A stretch of 64,000 bases of DNA from Charina bottae (Eukaryota > Chordata > Lepidosauria > Squamata > Charinaidae), in the NCBI GenBank assembly GCA_023362775.1, contig JALMGJ010000006.1, forward strand, positions 61,022,501 to 61,086,500. Reading direction: 5' to 3'. The translations under genes and the position numbers were made by a program. Below, piece after piece: positions 23,121 to 35,072 of this stretch. Each line of letters opens with the position of its first letter. Position 1 is the first letter of the stretch. The notes under the pieces were generated by a model that saw nothing but the letters and a program-made list of their open reading frames with translations, was not told the origin of the DNA and did no database searches.

Positions 23121-23832
23121 AGAAGACAACGGGCATAGCCTGAAATTGCAGAATTTTTCATTAAATTATTGTAGACATCTTGACAAGCAAAAATTAAAAG
23201 TCTAATAATAAGAATGCACAGTGCTTATCTATTTTATTTGGGAATGGATGGAAGTTGAAACTGAAATACAGAAAATGTGTCAGCAGAATTAATAATCCTT
23301 TTCCTGGGTGTATTAGATACTACACTTTGGCAATAACTATTAAGAAAAAAAATAGTTTTATCTTGCATAACATAGGATTATGGTGATTATAATATTGTTG
23401 TTAGTCTATGAAAATTGTTGCATCTAGCACAGCATGCCAGTTAAGAGGGGAGGTAGATTTTTGGAAAGATGGTGGAGAGCAGTACAGATAAAAATTTTAA
23501 GAAAAATTAATGTAGCTCATATGAATAAACTGCATTTCAGTACCCTTTTAAAAATGAGGAAAAAAGTAATTGGATATATGTGCTGTCTGTCTTTTTCTCA
23601 AAATTTGTGTTGTCAGTTTTACCAAAGTAACAGAAATTCTATTTTAAACTGACTTCATTAGGATGTTTCTATAGATTCAGTGTGAGACCCATACATTTTC
23701 ATAAGAAGTAGTTATAATCATGTTACAGCTAAATTTGCCTTTTACTCACCTGAATTCTTTGTCCAGTTTTGATACAGATACAGATACTCTACACTTGATC
23801 TTAGACAAAAGACCAAGAAGCAATATAAATAC

Positions 23833-23900
23833 TAGGGATAGTGTAGTGGTTAGAGTGCCACCCTTTGACGCAGGAGACTGGGGTTCGAATCCCGGATGGT
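23833..23900 (+). other. tRNA-Val-like SINE head
   Basis: TAGTGTAGTGGTTAGAGTG (box A) and GGGGTTCGAATCCCGG (perfect T-arm and box B) are spaced as in a tRNA. The anticodon loop would read TTGACGC (anticodon GAC). The acceptor stem does not pair and the anticodon stem is only partly paired. I therefore read it as a SINE or tRNA-derived promoter and not a working tRNA gene. It is followed closely by R4-like sequence. Confidence 0.55.
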
Positions 23901-23924
23901 ATCTACCTTACCAGTAGGGGTCCT

Positions 23925-24065
23925 TGGTCTGGTGAGTGTCAAAGCCACTGTCCTGAATGAAACCCAGAGCATCCAGGAGAACATCAGTAAGATGGTACCC
24001 AAAGATGAGCTGCTGAGAGAATGCCTGAGGCATCAGCATATATGAAAGGAAGATCAAGCAGAGGA
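23925..24065 (+). pseudogene. R4-like LINE fragment, plus strand
   Basis: The plus strand encodes a segment equivalent to 2955-2830 of the first R4-like copy: VSVKATVLNE, SIQENISKMVPKDELLRECL and KEDQAEE. An extra ACCCAG hexamer inserts two codons before SIQEN, and a stop falls before KEDQAEE. It is only about 140 bp long. Confidence 0.65.
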
Positions 24066-24099
24066 AGGGGTGAGAAGGGAATTCTATTTTTTTAAAATA

Positions 24100-24377
24100 T
24101 AGATTCTTACCCCTATAGGTGGTATGTGTCTTCCTCAACCTCGGGTCCTCTACTAGAGGCCTGGGAGTTTGAGGGTTCTGTGCAGTATCTTAGCTGTTCC
24201 TAGCACTGCACTCTTCTGGACAGAGAGCTCTGATGTTGCTCCTGGGATCTGTTGGAGCCTCCCCCCCAGCTTGGGAGTCACAGCCCTGAGTGCTCCTACC
24301 ACCACTGGGACCACTTTGGCTTTCACTTTCCACATCTCCTCCAGTTCCTCCTTCAGGCCCTGGTACTTCTCCAGCTG

Positions 24378-24385
<8 letters not shown>
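24100..24385 (-). pseudogene. R4-like LINE 3' end, minus strand
   Basis: The minus strand encodes LEKYQGLKEELEEMWKVKAK, VVPVVVGALRAVTPKLGG and QKSAVLGTAKILHRTLKLPG, the C-terminus of the same protein family. The 3' end near ACCCCTATAGGTGGTATG matches the copy at 2013. It is cut off on its 5' side by the CA repeat. Confidence 0.7.
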
Positions 24386-24413
<28 letters not shown>

Positions 24414-24473
24414 TATGGATATGGATATGGATATGGATATGGATATGGATATGGATATGGATATGGATATGGA
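24378..24473. repeat. Compound microsatellite (CA)n then (GGATAT)n
   Basis: CA units run to 24410 and about ten GGATAT hexamers fill 24411-24472. The Ser/Ile, Met/Asp and Gly/Tyr frames across it are repeat artefacts. Confidence 0.95.
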
Positions 24474-24610
24474 GCCTTCAAGCCAGTGTTGTTTCCTGGT
24501 GACTGCCTGGACTAGTCCCTGCAGTTTTCTTGGAAAGATTTTCAAAAGTGGTTTGCCATTGCCTGCTTCTGAGGACTGAGAGAGAGTGACTGGCTCAAGG
24601 CCATCCAATC
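24474..24610 (-). mobile_element. Partial SINE, minus strand
   Basis: CTGCAGTTTTCTTGGAAAGA, GTGGTTTGCCATTGCCTGCT and GACTGGCTCAAGGCC are shared with the fuller copy at 57645-57866. It lacks the tRNA head and is followed by TGAT units (24615-24640). Confidence 0.65.
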
Positions 24611-24659
24611 TTATGATTGATTGATTGATTGATTGATTTATGTATGTACTGTATGTATG

Positions 24660-25360
24660 TATGCATGTAGATATATTGGGCTGAAATAGCTAAATGTTAC
24701 TATACCTCAAGGCTGTTGTTTCATATATTTTATTTATTTTCACTTGTACACCATTATGATTTGAGATAAACTTAAAAGGTTTGGCCAGAGGTAACTATAC
24801 ATTGGTGGGCCAAAGCTAGCATTGATCAAAGAACTCCTTTGTAAGGGAGTGTCATTTCTAATCTAATCTACATATTGCCAATCTGAATTAAAGTACCAGT
24901 AGCTGGGTTTTTTTCCCTTTATTGTTAACCTTCCATCTGTAATAACCATGAAATAATAGAAGTATCACTACAGTATTTAGAATTATCGGATTCAGTGGTA
25001 CTGTGGCATTAAAGCAGGAGTCACTTGCTTATCCTCTTTGTTTTATAATTAGGCTCACTCTTTACTGTTTTGCCTACAAGTACTCTTAAACTCACTAGAG
25101 TTTATACTGAAGTAGACATATATAAGGTTGTTCAACATCCAGTTTCGCTAGAGTCAAAATGAAAATTTCCCTCCAACTCTCTCTCACTTACACATTCTTC
25201 TAAATCCTTTCTTATGGCTCCTAAATCTGGTTTCTTACTGGTATTGTCAATATGAGAATGTAGTTGTTTCAGAAATTTCAGCTTAATCTCTTAATGACAA
25301 AGTTAGTGAAGAAATAGACATGGCCCATTTGGTCCTGATAAAAAATAATTACTATTTACA
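24660..25360. other. Non-coding unique sequence
   Basis: No gene or clear repeat is seen. Confidence 0.45.
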
Positions 25361-25363
25361 TTT

Positions 25364-25525
25364 ACTTGGTTCACACAGTACACTGAGCCAAACCAAGCAA
25401 ACCACAGCACTGTATGGGAACCTAGCTATTATGGTTTGTAAACCATGATTTGTGGATTTGTATAAATTAAATTGTGGTTTAGTTTTTAAAAGATGAATTG
25501 GCACAATGTGTGAATTCAGTCATTG
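25364..25525. mobile_element. Candidate MITE with internal palindrome
   Basis: TGGTTCACACAGTACAC on the left is loosely inverted on the right (GGCACAATGTGTGAATTCA). ATGGTTTGTAAACCAT forms a central palindrome. No TSD was resolved and no protein is encoded. Confidence 0.35.
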
Positions 25526-26394
25526 TCTCTGAAGAAGCATACTCTTTTGAAATGCTTTGAAATGCAGTAATGATTGGCCTTTTTGAGACCTGGATTCTCT
25601 TCTTGCATTGTTTCTAGCTTCTACAATCTTCCTATTCCTTTCTCAATGGCACATTTAATAAACCATGTTATTACTGGTTTCTAGCTTTGAGATGGTCTTA
25701 ATAGAGCAGAAAGTTGGCATAAAGAGGCCAAAGTTTAAATCTCATGGTAAAGGTCAGTCTTAAAAATCTGATCAGAAGGAACAAGCTGAAATCCATCATC
25801 AAATTACAGGACTGATCTGGTGAAACAGTTCTAACTTAACCTGGTATAAAAGAAAAGAAAAACTAGAGAGCTATTAAATTCTTGCATTTTCTATGTATGA
25901 AGTCTGAGATCAGTCTCAGTGATATGTACCTGGTGGCAAGAGGAAGCTGTTAAAACCTCATTTTTCCCATTTCTTTCTGTTATAGTACAGCTGTTCCCCA
26001 ACTTCTTGCCAAAGAAGGGTCTTTCCTAAGTTAAGTGTAGAGATAAAATTTAGTAAGTTGCAATTGTATACAAAGTTGACATCTGACATCTGTGCAATAA
26101 GAGAGATATGAGGATAGAATTGATTTTGCTAATAGGATGTTATTAATCTTAAAGGCTAGGAAAATATCGCCCTCAACCTTTACATTGTCTCATGAACTGG
26201 AGACATATTTTTTCTCTGCAACTACTAATGAGAAAGTTAGAACACTTTCATGAGCCCCAGTTAGCAGTTAGACATGATGAAACCTAATTTCACTGCGCAC
26301 AGACAAGTTCAACTAGGAAGCTGTTGAAATTAAAGTCAAGCCAAGTGAAAGAATGTACACAAATTCTTAGAAGCCTGGTACCGGAGATGGCACT

Positions 26395-26612
26395 GCATAA
26401 CATAACATAAACCAGGTAATGAATTGTCTATCACATAGAAAACAACAACACCCACCAGTGCAGTCCACCCAATGATTTGCAAGGTTGTTTTTTCTACACC
26501 TAGCCAACAGACCTCTCTTTCCCATAGTCATACCACTGAAGATGTTACCTAGGCAGTAATGAAAGGACTGCAAAAGAAAAACTAATCTCAGAGAGCCCCT
26601 ACAATACAACAA
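26395..26612 (+). mobile_element. Decayed PLE-type cassette
   Basis: CTGAAGATGTTACC (26536), a hairpin TTAC/GTAA and AATGAAAGGACTGC are followed by AAAAGAAAAACTAATCTCAG and AGAGCCCC. This is the same order as the right arm at 11845-11919. It is diverged and single-sided. Confidence 0.6.
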
Positions 26613-26629
26613 TGTTTATTCTTATATGA

Positions 26630-29623
26630 ACTATATTATGAATGAGAAGAATGTTCCATGCATGGAACAAGCAGTTCTGTTTGGTCCAGACCAGAAGATG
26701 TGTCCTGAGCAGCTGTATTCCAGATTATGACAGCAAGGAAAAGGTAAAGTTATCTGGGGTGGCAGCACATAGTTATTGCTAAAAGGAGGTAAAAGAAAGG
26801 AAGATTGAAAAAGGATAGGAGAGAGGCGGGTAGACAAGTTATGCATGAGCAGCGGTGCAGGCAATGGCAGTGCAGCTAAGGGAAAGGAAAGTGTGGGAAG
26901 ACAGAGGAGAATTGTGTGGCCAAGTTGCCATGCTTAGCATGTAGCTAAGGTAGATAAGGTAACATAACAGGAAAGTGCAGGAAGATAGGGGAGGAGTGGA
27001 TACATAGACCGTATGGAGGAGAAGGGGAAGAGGGGCAAAGTCCACCGGCTTTGATCTGCTGCTTTCATAAGACTCCTCCAGCTTTGTTTTGGCAAAACCT
27101 GAAACAACAAAGATGGTCTCGATTTCATTTCAGCCAAACTGTGATACTTACCTCTTGGAATGGTCAGATTCTAAGCCACAGTGTGTTTGTTCTGTACCTG
27201 GAACAAATTATATTTTTCATTTCATATCCCACGCTATTCGAATATTTTTTTGTTCAATGCAAATTGGGATGAAAACAAAATATGTGTCTTATGAAAAAGA
27301 AACTTTTTAATATCAACATTGCTTTTACTGTTATTAATATTAAATCATCCATGTGTCAAAGTGGCACATTTTTCACTGGAAATTAAACTCTGAAAATTCT
27401 AATAATTGAAAAAGGTCTCTGCCAGGGTTATTTTTTAAAAAAGTTAACCAAATGGTAACAGAAACAGTTAGCTAATGCTTTGCCAATAATAATATCTACA
27501 AATCAGAATTAGGAAATGAGGAATCTTAATTTTTTGTATACATATAACCATGCAGTTGGTGATAATGTCCTTTTTAAAGAGAAATTGGAATGGTAGTGTG
27601 AGAATTCCTGGCCATTATTTTTGGAACTTCTATCCCTCCAAGTCAGTGTAAACATTACTACAGATTACGGGAACTCAGCACATTTGATACTTCTTTTGCT
27701 TTTTGTTGTTGTTGTTGTTGTTGTTGCTTCATTTCATAAGCCTAGGTCAGGGAAAACAAATAGAAGAAAACTATAAATGGTTGTCAGTATGCTGCCCCAG
27801 CATAGATGTTTACTAAAAACAATATTGATGAAATGTATACTTAAATCAGTTGGAACAAAATATATAAACCAATGACATTGCTTTGAATAAAGTTGCATTC
27901 AGTAAAGAGGGGATTTGGGCAATCAGAAATGTGGGCTCTGGACTAAGCTCTTTCTCCCTCTTAGTCTAGTAAATTTTAGCAGGAATGATGATTAAGTACT
28001 GTTCTAATCAAACAGTAAACTGATCAACATTAATACCCTTTTGGCATGGTTTGAATAGCTAGCCAGAGATAACCTGTACTATTCTTGATAGATGTTTAAA
28101 CAAATTACACTAGGATGGAATAGCACTCATTCAGAATGGAAGAGGGCTTTAAAATGTTTCCTTTAGATCCATAACAATAAAACATTGTTCAGCTTGTACT
28201 TGTGGAAATAAAAATGTGATTTAATGTGAGAACAGCCTACCAAGTCTTTATCTCTGAATATTATTTTTGCTAAAGAAATCATGTTGCAAATTGCACTTGG
28301 TAAAGCATTAGAACTGCTGCTATTAACCTGCACCCATCCATAGATAGTACTCTTGTGTGCATTCTGAAAACGTGTATTGGATAACAAAAAGTGCCATTAA
28401 AGGTGGGGGGGGGGTAGATTAATGAAAATCATTGTTCATTGTGAAGCAAAAATATTGAATTGTGCTGAATGCATTTTGGATTATTGTTAAAATTACAAAG
28501 ATTTTTCATTAGCATTATAATGGGTATCAGTGGAAACATTTGAGAAGTAAAGGTACTAAGCGCTCTGATTTTAAATAAATATCACTTTTTTTTATAAAGA
28601 GCAATGGGTGAATTATTTTTGGTGTTTTAAGGAGCTCTACTTAAAATATTAAAAATGAACTGCAGTCTGTAATGAAGTCTACTTGGTGTCAATTTTAAGC
28701 AAATTATCTGCTGGACTTCACAAAAATGGAACATTAATTACAAGAGAATACTAAAACTACATGACAATTCAATATTCAGCATTAGGCATTAGTGCAGTGA
28801 TTTATAGTGTAGTTTTAATTGTTCCTAATAGATTTTATTATTTATTATATTAGTGCAATCTCTGTTCCTAAAGAAACTTAAAAGTATTCTTGAGAAATGA
28901 TACTAAATTGATATGATTTTTTACATTGTATGAATAAACAGCGGATTACAAAGCTGATTGAAATAAATTGTGTGTAATTAATATTGTGCCAAAAAACCCT
29001 GGCATATATACACACCCATGTAGTCTGAGTCAATCAGAAGGCTGTTTTGCATGGAAGAATTGGAAGAAGCTTAAAGATGTGATCAGAGATCCCCTGTGTA
29101 CACATTAAAGATCACATACAGGTTTGGCTTTTCTGAGGGGTGAGACATTAAATTCCTCTGCCCTATTGCAAGCAGCTGATTCAAAGCAACGCTATGAATC
29201 ACTGAGATTTGTGTGTCGCTCGGTGTTTGCATTTGTTTTGTTTTGTGAAAAATACTTTCAAAGTCTTCTGTAACATGCAGAACTATTTACACTTATTTAA
29301 AAATACATTGTCCTGTATTTTTTTTCTTTTACATTTTTGCCAGTAAATAGCCTCTTAGAAATAAAAGGAAGAAATATTTTATTGGTATTATTTTTGTTTT
29401 AAATTCTTGACTTAAAAGTAACTGATACATGTAACAATACTTGTTTTTTTTAATGTTTTTACAATTTGAGTGTTAATATAGAAATATAATATAGAAATTA
29501 AGAATAAGTATGTGGATTGATTATAAGGTTGTATGATATGATACTATTTTTCTCTAATGATTTACAGTTTGTTTTTTAAGGTTTAATAGGGGTAAGATTG
29601 TAGTATTAAGCATAAAAGTAGGT

Positions 29624-29676
<53 letters not shown>

Positions 29677-30030
29677 AACAAACAAACAAACAAGGGATTA
29701 ATTATGGGAATTGCTATATATTCTTGTTGAAAGTCGGAAGTCACTTCTTATGTAATCTTTAAAAAAATTATTGTGTTTTTAAGATGTTTTTAGATTTAAG
29801 CTAATTTTCAGTAAGATCAGCAAATGTGATGGGCCACACATGCTTTTCTCTCCATCTCTTCCAATTACAACTAGAAAAATCAGCATACTTTCTCTAAACT
29901 TACTTATGCTTGGCTTACAGTTCAGGTAAGTGTTTTATCTAATAAAAATAATAATCCTTTTTACTGAGAATTATTTTAATCAGATAGTTTTCTGACAGTG
30001 TACAACTTCAAGGTACAGTTTAAGATGAAA
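26630..30030. other. Long stretch of mostly unique, AT-rich sequence
   Basis: I see no coding gene. Simple repeats lie at 27704-27727 (TTG) and 29626-29692 (TA, CA, then AAAC). The part at about 28550-29000 is free of recognised repeats and is a candidate conserved non-coding stretch on texture alone. Confidence 0.45.
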
Positions 30031-30032
30031 CT

Positions 30033-30392
30033 ACAGTAGTCATAAAAAAAAAGGTAAAGGTACCCCCCGCACATTTGTGCAGTCGTGTCTGACTCTAGGG
30101 GCCGGTGCTCATCTCCGTTTGTTAGCCAAAGAGCCAGCGTTGTCCGAAGACGCTTCCACGGTCATGTGGCCGCATGACACACACGGAACGCTGTTACCTA
30201 CCCACCGAAGTGGTACCTATTAATCTACTTACATTTGCATGCTTTCGAATTGCTAGGTTGGCAAGAGCTGGAGTTAGTGCGGGAGCTCACTCCACACGCA
30301 GGGCTAGGGATTCGAACCTCCAAACTTGCAATCTTCCGATCAACAAGGCTGGCGTCTTACCCACTGAGCCACCACACCCCCAACAGTAGTCA
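30033..30392 (-). mobile_element. tRNA-derived SINE, full length, minus strand
   Basis: ACAGTAGTCA flanks the element at 30033-30042 and 30383-30392. Read in reverse, the head at right has GGTGGCTCAGTGGGTAAGAC (box A) and GGAGGTTCGAATCCCTAGCC (box B). The 3' end at left includes GAGTCAGACACGACTG, shared with BovB, and the ACCTTTACC-type tail. It is the best-preserved copy of this family in the window. Confidence 0.88.
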
Positions 30393-30708
30393 CACTGTTT
30401 TTCAATTCTCCTGAATGATTACTATGCAATGACCTTGGCTAATTTCCATTATGTTATCAAGTCTAGCCTATGCTGTCTTCCATATATTTTTTGTTTGCTT
30501 GTTTGTTTACTATTATTTAAATTAATTGAAAATGTTATATTAAAAGAAAGGAGGTTTTTGGTTGTTTATTTTCTAAGAACTTTGGCAAACCTATATTGAC
30601 TTTGAGAAGGTTGGAATTTATCATTAATTACTGATTGTTATAGGACAATAAATATAATCAATTGGTATGGATTTAACAGTCCTTATGCATAATATGAGTA
30701 GTTTTAAT

Positions 30709-31050
30709 CTATAAAGCAGGGCTTTCCAAAGTGCCGCCGCTGGCGACACGCGCGTGGCAGCGACACAGGAGGACGTGCGGCGGCAGCGCGGGGGGGGCGT
30801 GCGGCAGCGCAGGGGGACGTGGTGGCGCACGCGTGCACAGCGGCAGCGCGGGGGGCATGTGGCGGCGCGCGCACGGCGGCGGTGGGGGGGCGTGCAGCGG
30901 CACACACGTGTATGTGGCGGCGGCAGCGGCTGCTGCTGCCACCGTGCGCGTGCACGCTGCTGCTTCCGGGTGGTGTGGCAACACACCACGCTGTGTGTGG
31001 CGACACACTTTTGTGTCGCCACACACAGTTTGGAAAGCTCTGCTATAAAG
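30709..31050. mobile_element. CpG-rich hAT MITE (326 bp) with 8-bp TSD
   Basis: CTATAAAG is duplicated at 30709-30716 and 31043-31050. Terminal inverted repeats are CAGGGCTTTCCAAAGT and ACAGTTTGGAAAGCTCTG. The interior is very GC- and CpG-rich with GCGGC runs, unlike the surrounding AT-rich DNA. Near the right end, GCGACACACTTTTGTGTCGC forms a short hairpin. No transposase is encoded; the Arg/Ala/His-rich open frames come from composition. Confidence 0.9.
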
Positions 31051-31054
31051 TGTA

Positions 31055-32920
31055 GGAGAGAGAGAGTTATCTGTGTGTATATATTTATAATATAAATAAC
31101 AGTTGAAGGTCACAGGCCATAGCAATGCCTCCTAACCTTCATTTGGGGGCAATTTCAAGATATTTGGGACTTTTAAGGACAGGCATGGGAATATCTCCAG
31201 AGATGTTCCCACTCTTATAGCCCCAGGCACCAAATTAAAAAAAAAGCTGAAATAAATAAGAAAAACATTGATTTCAGCTGTTCTATGGACCTTTAAGTAG
31301 AAAAGATTAAATGAGAGCTTCCCATCCAAATTTGAAGATAGAAATAAATTTGGCCATTTTCCTGTTAAAAATCTCAGGATGGGGGGAGATGCATATGGAA
31401 TGTTGGGTGAGATATGAGGTTTGCAGATGTACGTATTTGTTATTTGGAGTAATATGTCTATAACTGTAAATTGGGTTAGGCAACTTAATGCTCATAGGCA
31501 CCACTGTGTTCACAGACATTTCCACTGATAACTGCCGTGCTCCTTGCCCCTCCTTTACTTAAAGTTTTATTTTCCATTTGAAAAATAAATTAATGGAGTT
31601 GGTGCAGAGCAGAAGTCTGTATTTCCAAAAATTCATCTAAGTCTCATATAGGCCATATAGATGTTCTTGGGGGGGAATGGTTGGTAATTGCAGTTATATT
31701 TGGAAAAATACCCATCTAAACAGTGGTGTTGTTGTTGTTTTAAGTAAGCTGGGGTAAGTTTCTGGTTTCATCACTGAACCAGATATTCAGAGTTTAATGT
31801 TACTTGGAGTTCTTGGTGCTCTCTGAGCTCTTGGTGCGAGACTGGTGGTGATGTTCATCCATTTGAGATTTCAGGGAGAGGATGTCCAGGTTTTGGCTAA
31901 CAATGTTACAGTAGCAGTATTAATTACCACAATTGTTTGCTTATTAAAGAACATTCATCTGTCAGTCACCACATCAAAGGTATTGATGACCCATCAAGAC
32001 TGTTAACAATTATTAGAAGTTTGAAGCCCATAAGAGTCTCTCATATTATGGATTTTCAGATTCATTAAGCAGGTTTTCAGGAATTCAAAGGTAGAGCTTT
32101 TTGCTTCCAGTTTGAAATCAGAGGCAAAGAGATTTGCTACTTCAGGCAGCAGAACATTTTCTCAAAAGTGACCACAAGTTTAAACTTTTATCCTTTCCCT
32201 TTCCCTTCACAATTCAACTTAGGTATGGTTCAGGATAACAGCAGCAGAGCCACAGATAATTCTGGGGATGCCATATTGACTGTACTGACTGTGTCAGTAC
32301 TTTCATGTATCATGGCTCATCACATAGATCTTCAATGACAAGGAGGAGGGAACAGTTACAGTGAAATTAATCATTTGGAAGTTGATGTTATTCTCAGTAG
32401 GTAAAGAAAAGCTAGAGTGAGGTTTTGGAATTTCTGGGATTTATAGACAGAGACAAAACTCCCTGCCCTTTTTCATATTTCTGGGAATAAATAACACATT
32501 TTGTGTTTGGGTGTGTGCAAAATTCATTGGTCCTCCTCTGGCATATTCCATAATGGCCCCAAATGAAAGCTGGGCTTAATCTTCCAGTCTGTCTTTGATC
32601 ATCTCCCTTAAAACTTTCTCTAATCCTCTTTTGTTCAGAGCTATATAAAAGAGCTATTAGTCCAGCACCATTATGGGGGGATACATATTTGATTCCTTTG
32701 GAGATCACCTTCAGTTAACTTCTGTGTAATGAGTAGTAGGCCAAAGTATTAATCATGAAATATGAGGCTATCCTGTCAGGATGAGGCTGCTTTTTTTTTT
32801 TTGAAAGAATGTGTATTATTATTAATAATAATAATAGTATTTACATGACTGATTTTCTGTCTATCCTATAACATCTATCAGGGTGCACATGCTCTGAGTC
32901 TCATCAACTAAACAGTGCCT
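31055..32920. other. Non-coding sequence with a PLE-end fragment
   Basis: No gene is seen. At 31803-31831, TTGGAGTTCTTGGTGCTCTC matches the outer end of the PLE-type cassette at 11654. Confidence 0.45.
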
Positions 32921-32929
32921 TCTCATGGG

Positions 32930-33220
32930 ATCGTAGAGTTGTGCCTTCTCTGTTACCACCCCTGTCTTCTGGAATACCACTGGAGGTTCATCTGGATGCA
33001 GCCTTGCTGTTTTTCCCAAAAAGCTCTAAAAACTTGGCTTTTCAAACAGGCCAGAGGCCAGGGGATTTGTTATCCTGGCCAGTGGATTATGGATAGTTGG
33101 TGTTAATTGTATGTTTTCTCCCTAGTATCCTGTATTTTTGTATCTCGCTTTATATTGTATTTTTTTGTGCTGTCTTTGTATGCCAGTTAGATTTCATACG
33201 ATTGCATGAGTAAATAAACT
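32930..33220 (+). mobile_element. CR1-like LINE 3' region
   Basis: CTGGAATACCACTGGAGGTT, AGCTCTAAAAACTTGGCTTT and AGGCCAGAGGCCAGGGGA, then a T-rich stretch ending GAGTAAATAAAC, follow the order of CR1-type C-terminal coding and 3' UTR sequence. It is heavily diverged. Confidence 0.5.
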
Positions 33221-33224
33221 TACA

Positions 33225-34135
33225 TGTTGCCAGATGCATTCAGACTCTTTTCGGCTTACAAACCTACATTTAAAATGTCCATTGTGTGACATTTTATGTC
33301 ACAAAATGTTCATTGTAGAAATATAAGCAATAAAACATCTACAACAATAACATTAAAACATCCACAATAAACAGATTAACAACAGTGACTTCACAGTAGC
33401 TTGATTAATTATAAAGTCTTTTGCCAAAAGAATCTTATGATAGTCACACAATAAAACTCCAGATTCACCATTTGCAATCACCAGCAAGACAGCTCTCGGC
33501 AACTGATGTCCTGCAAGAATAATTCAGTCTTCAAAGTTTTCTCGACTGCTGTCACAATGAGGGCAAGTCTGACATACATACGGAGGCTGTTCTATAATGT
33601 TAAGAGCCATAACCCCTTGCCCAACATCAAAAAAATAATGCCATCACAGTTTGGCCCACATTTCAGCAGTATGAATTTGGGCCAAGGGGGTTTGGGGGGG
33701 TTGTTCAAGGGTGCAAATGGGAACAGTTTGCCACCCAGAGCCCTCCATTCCCACTCTTATTATTTGAAGAAAAGGCAAGTCTAAGAGTACTTGCTTATCA
33801 TGAACTGCAGATTGCCTGCTGTATTCTAGTGTATAAAGCCAATGAAATTTAAATCCTAATACCTAAAATAGTTTAACTCCTAGTACAGATAACCTGTGGA
33901 TTGAATCAATAGCCCTACGCATGGTGCAATGACTTCTCAGTGGTAGCACCTTGTTTGTGAGATTCTGTCCTTCTACAGGTTTAATTGGTACTGACTCCTA
34001 GAAGCTTTCAGTACTCAGTGGAGATGAATTTGCCATACTTGTTCGTTTTATTTTATTATCCTGTTGCTGGAATTCCATGCTGTTTGTTGTATTTTGTATC
34101 TCCATGGGGGTGGGTGGTGGGTGGAATTTTGAATA
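33225..34135. other. Non-coding sequence
   Basis: No recognised gene. The frame 33506-33784 (92 codons) has no family features. Confidence 0.4.
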
Positions 34136-34272
34136 ATAAAAAGGTAAGTCAAGATCTCCAGCAAAGGAGATCGTTACCTTCTCGTGGTGCTGGAGCTTGA
34201 GCACCTCAATGATGCCATGAGCTAAACCGTGAAGGGACACCCAAGACCCAGGGTAAGCCATTTAACATCACA

Positions 34273-34950
34273 GTGATCCAAATATACGCCCCAACCACAG
34301 ATGCTGAAGAAGCAGAAGTAGATCAGTTCTATGAGGATATGCAGCACCTACTGGATAATACACCAAAAAGAGATGTTATTTTCATTACAGGAGACTGTAA
34401 TGCTAAGGTGGGTAATCAAACGACACCTGGAATTACAGGTAAGCATGGTCTGGGAGAACAAAATGAAGTGGGACATAGGCTGATAGAATTTTGCCAAGAC
34501 AACTCACTGTGCACAACAAACACTCTCTTCCAACAACCTAAAAGCTGACTTTATACATGGACTTCATCAGATGGTCAACACCAAAATCAGATTGACTACA
34601 TCCTTTGCAGCCAAAGGTAGCGGACATCTATGCAGTCGGTAAAAACAAGACATGGAGCTGACTGTAGTTCAGATCACGAACTTCTTATTGCACAATTTAG
34701 AATCAGACTAAAGAGAATAGGGAAGACCCACAGATCAGTTAGATATGAGCTCACTAATATTCCTAAGGAATATGCAGTGGAGGTGAAGAATAGATTTAAG
34801 GGACTAGATTTAGTAGATAGGGTCCCGGAAGAACTATGGACAGAAGTTCACAATGTTGTTCAGGAGGCGGCATTGCTAATAACAAGGCAGCAGGAGACGA
34901 CGGTGTCCCAGCTAAACTGTTTAAAATCTTGCAAGATGATGCTGTCAAGG
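34273..34950 (+). pseudogene. BovB AP-endonuclease domain, broken
   Basis: VIQIYAPTTDAEEAEVDQFY, DVIFITGDCNAKVGNQTTPG, HGLGEQNEVGHRLIEFC and CSSDHELLIAQF are the later motifs of the endonuclease that nicks target DNA in RTE elements. The domain's N-terminal part (the first catalytic Asn/Glu motifs) is absent, removed by the deletion at about 34255. Frameshifts and stops separate the blocks. Confidence 0.85.
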
Positions 34951-35072
34951 TGATGCATGCCATATGCCACCAAATTTGGAAAACACAAGAATGGCCATCA
35001 GATTGGAAAAAATCAACTTATATCCCCATACCAAAAAAGGGAAGCCCTAAAGAATGTTCAAACTATTGAACA

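Noticed and set aside
23833..23905. Possible functional tRNA-Val gene
   Set aside because: Boxes A and B are good, but the acceptor stem does not pair and the anticodon stem is imperfect. Retroposon sequence follows immediately.
23925..24385. LINE twin-priming inversion of the R4-like copy
   Set aside because: The plus-strand piece lies beyond the 3' end of the minus-strand piece, not at its 5' side, so one twin-primed event does not fit.
24169..24608. Frames encoding long Ser-Ile, Met-Asp, Gly-Tyr and Cys-Val repeats
   Set aside because: They are direct translations of the CA and GGATAT microsatellites joined to R4 and SINE fragments.
30624..31125. Six overlapping long frames rich in Arg, Ala, His and Cys on both strands
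   Set aside because: They lie inside the CpG-rich hAT MITE. GC-rich DNA lacks stop codons by composition. The same happens at 38896-39268.
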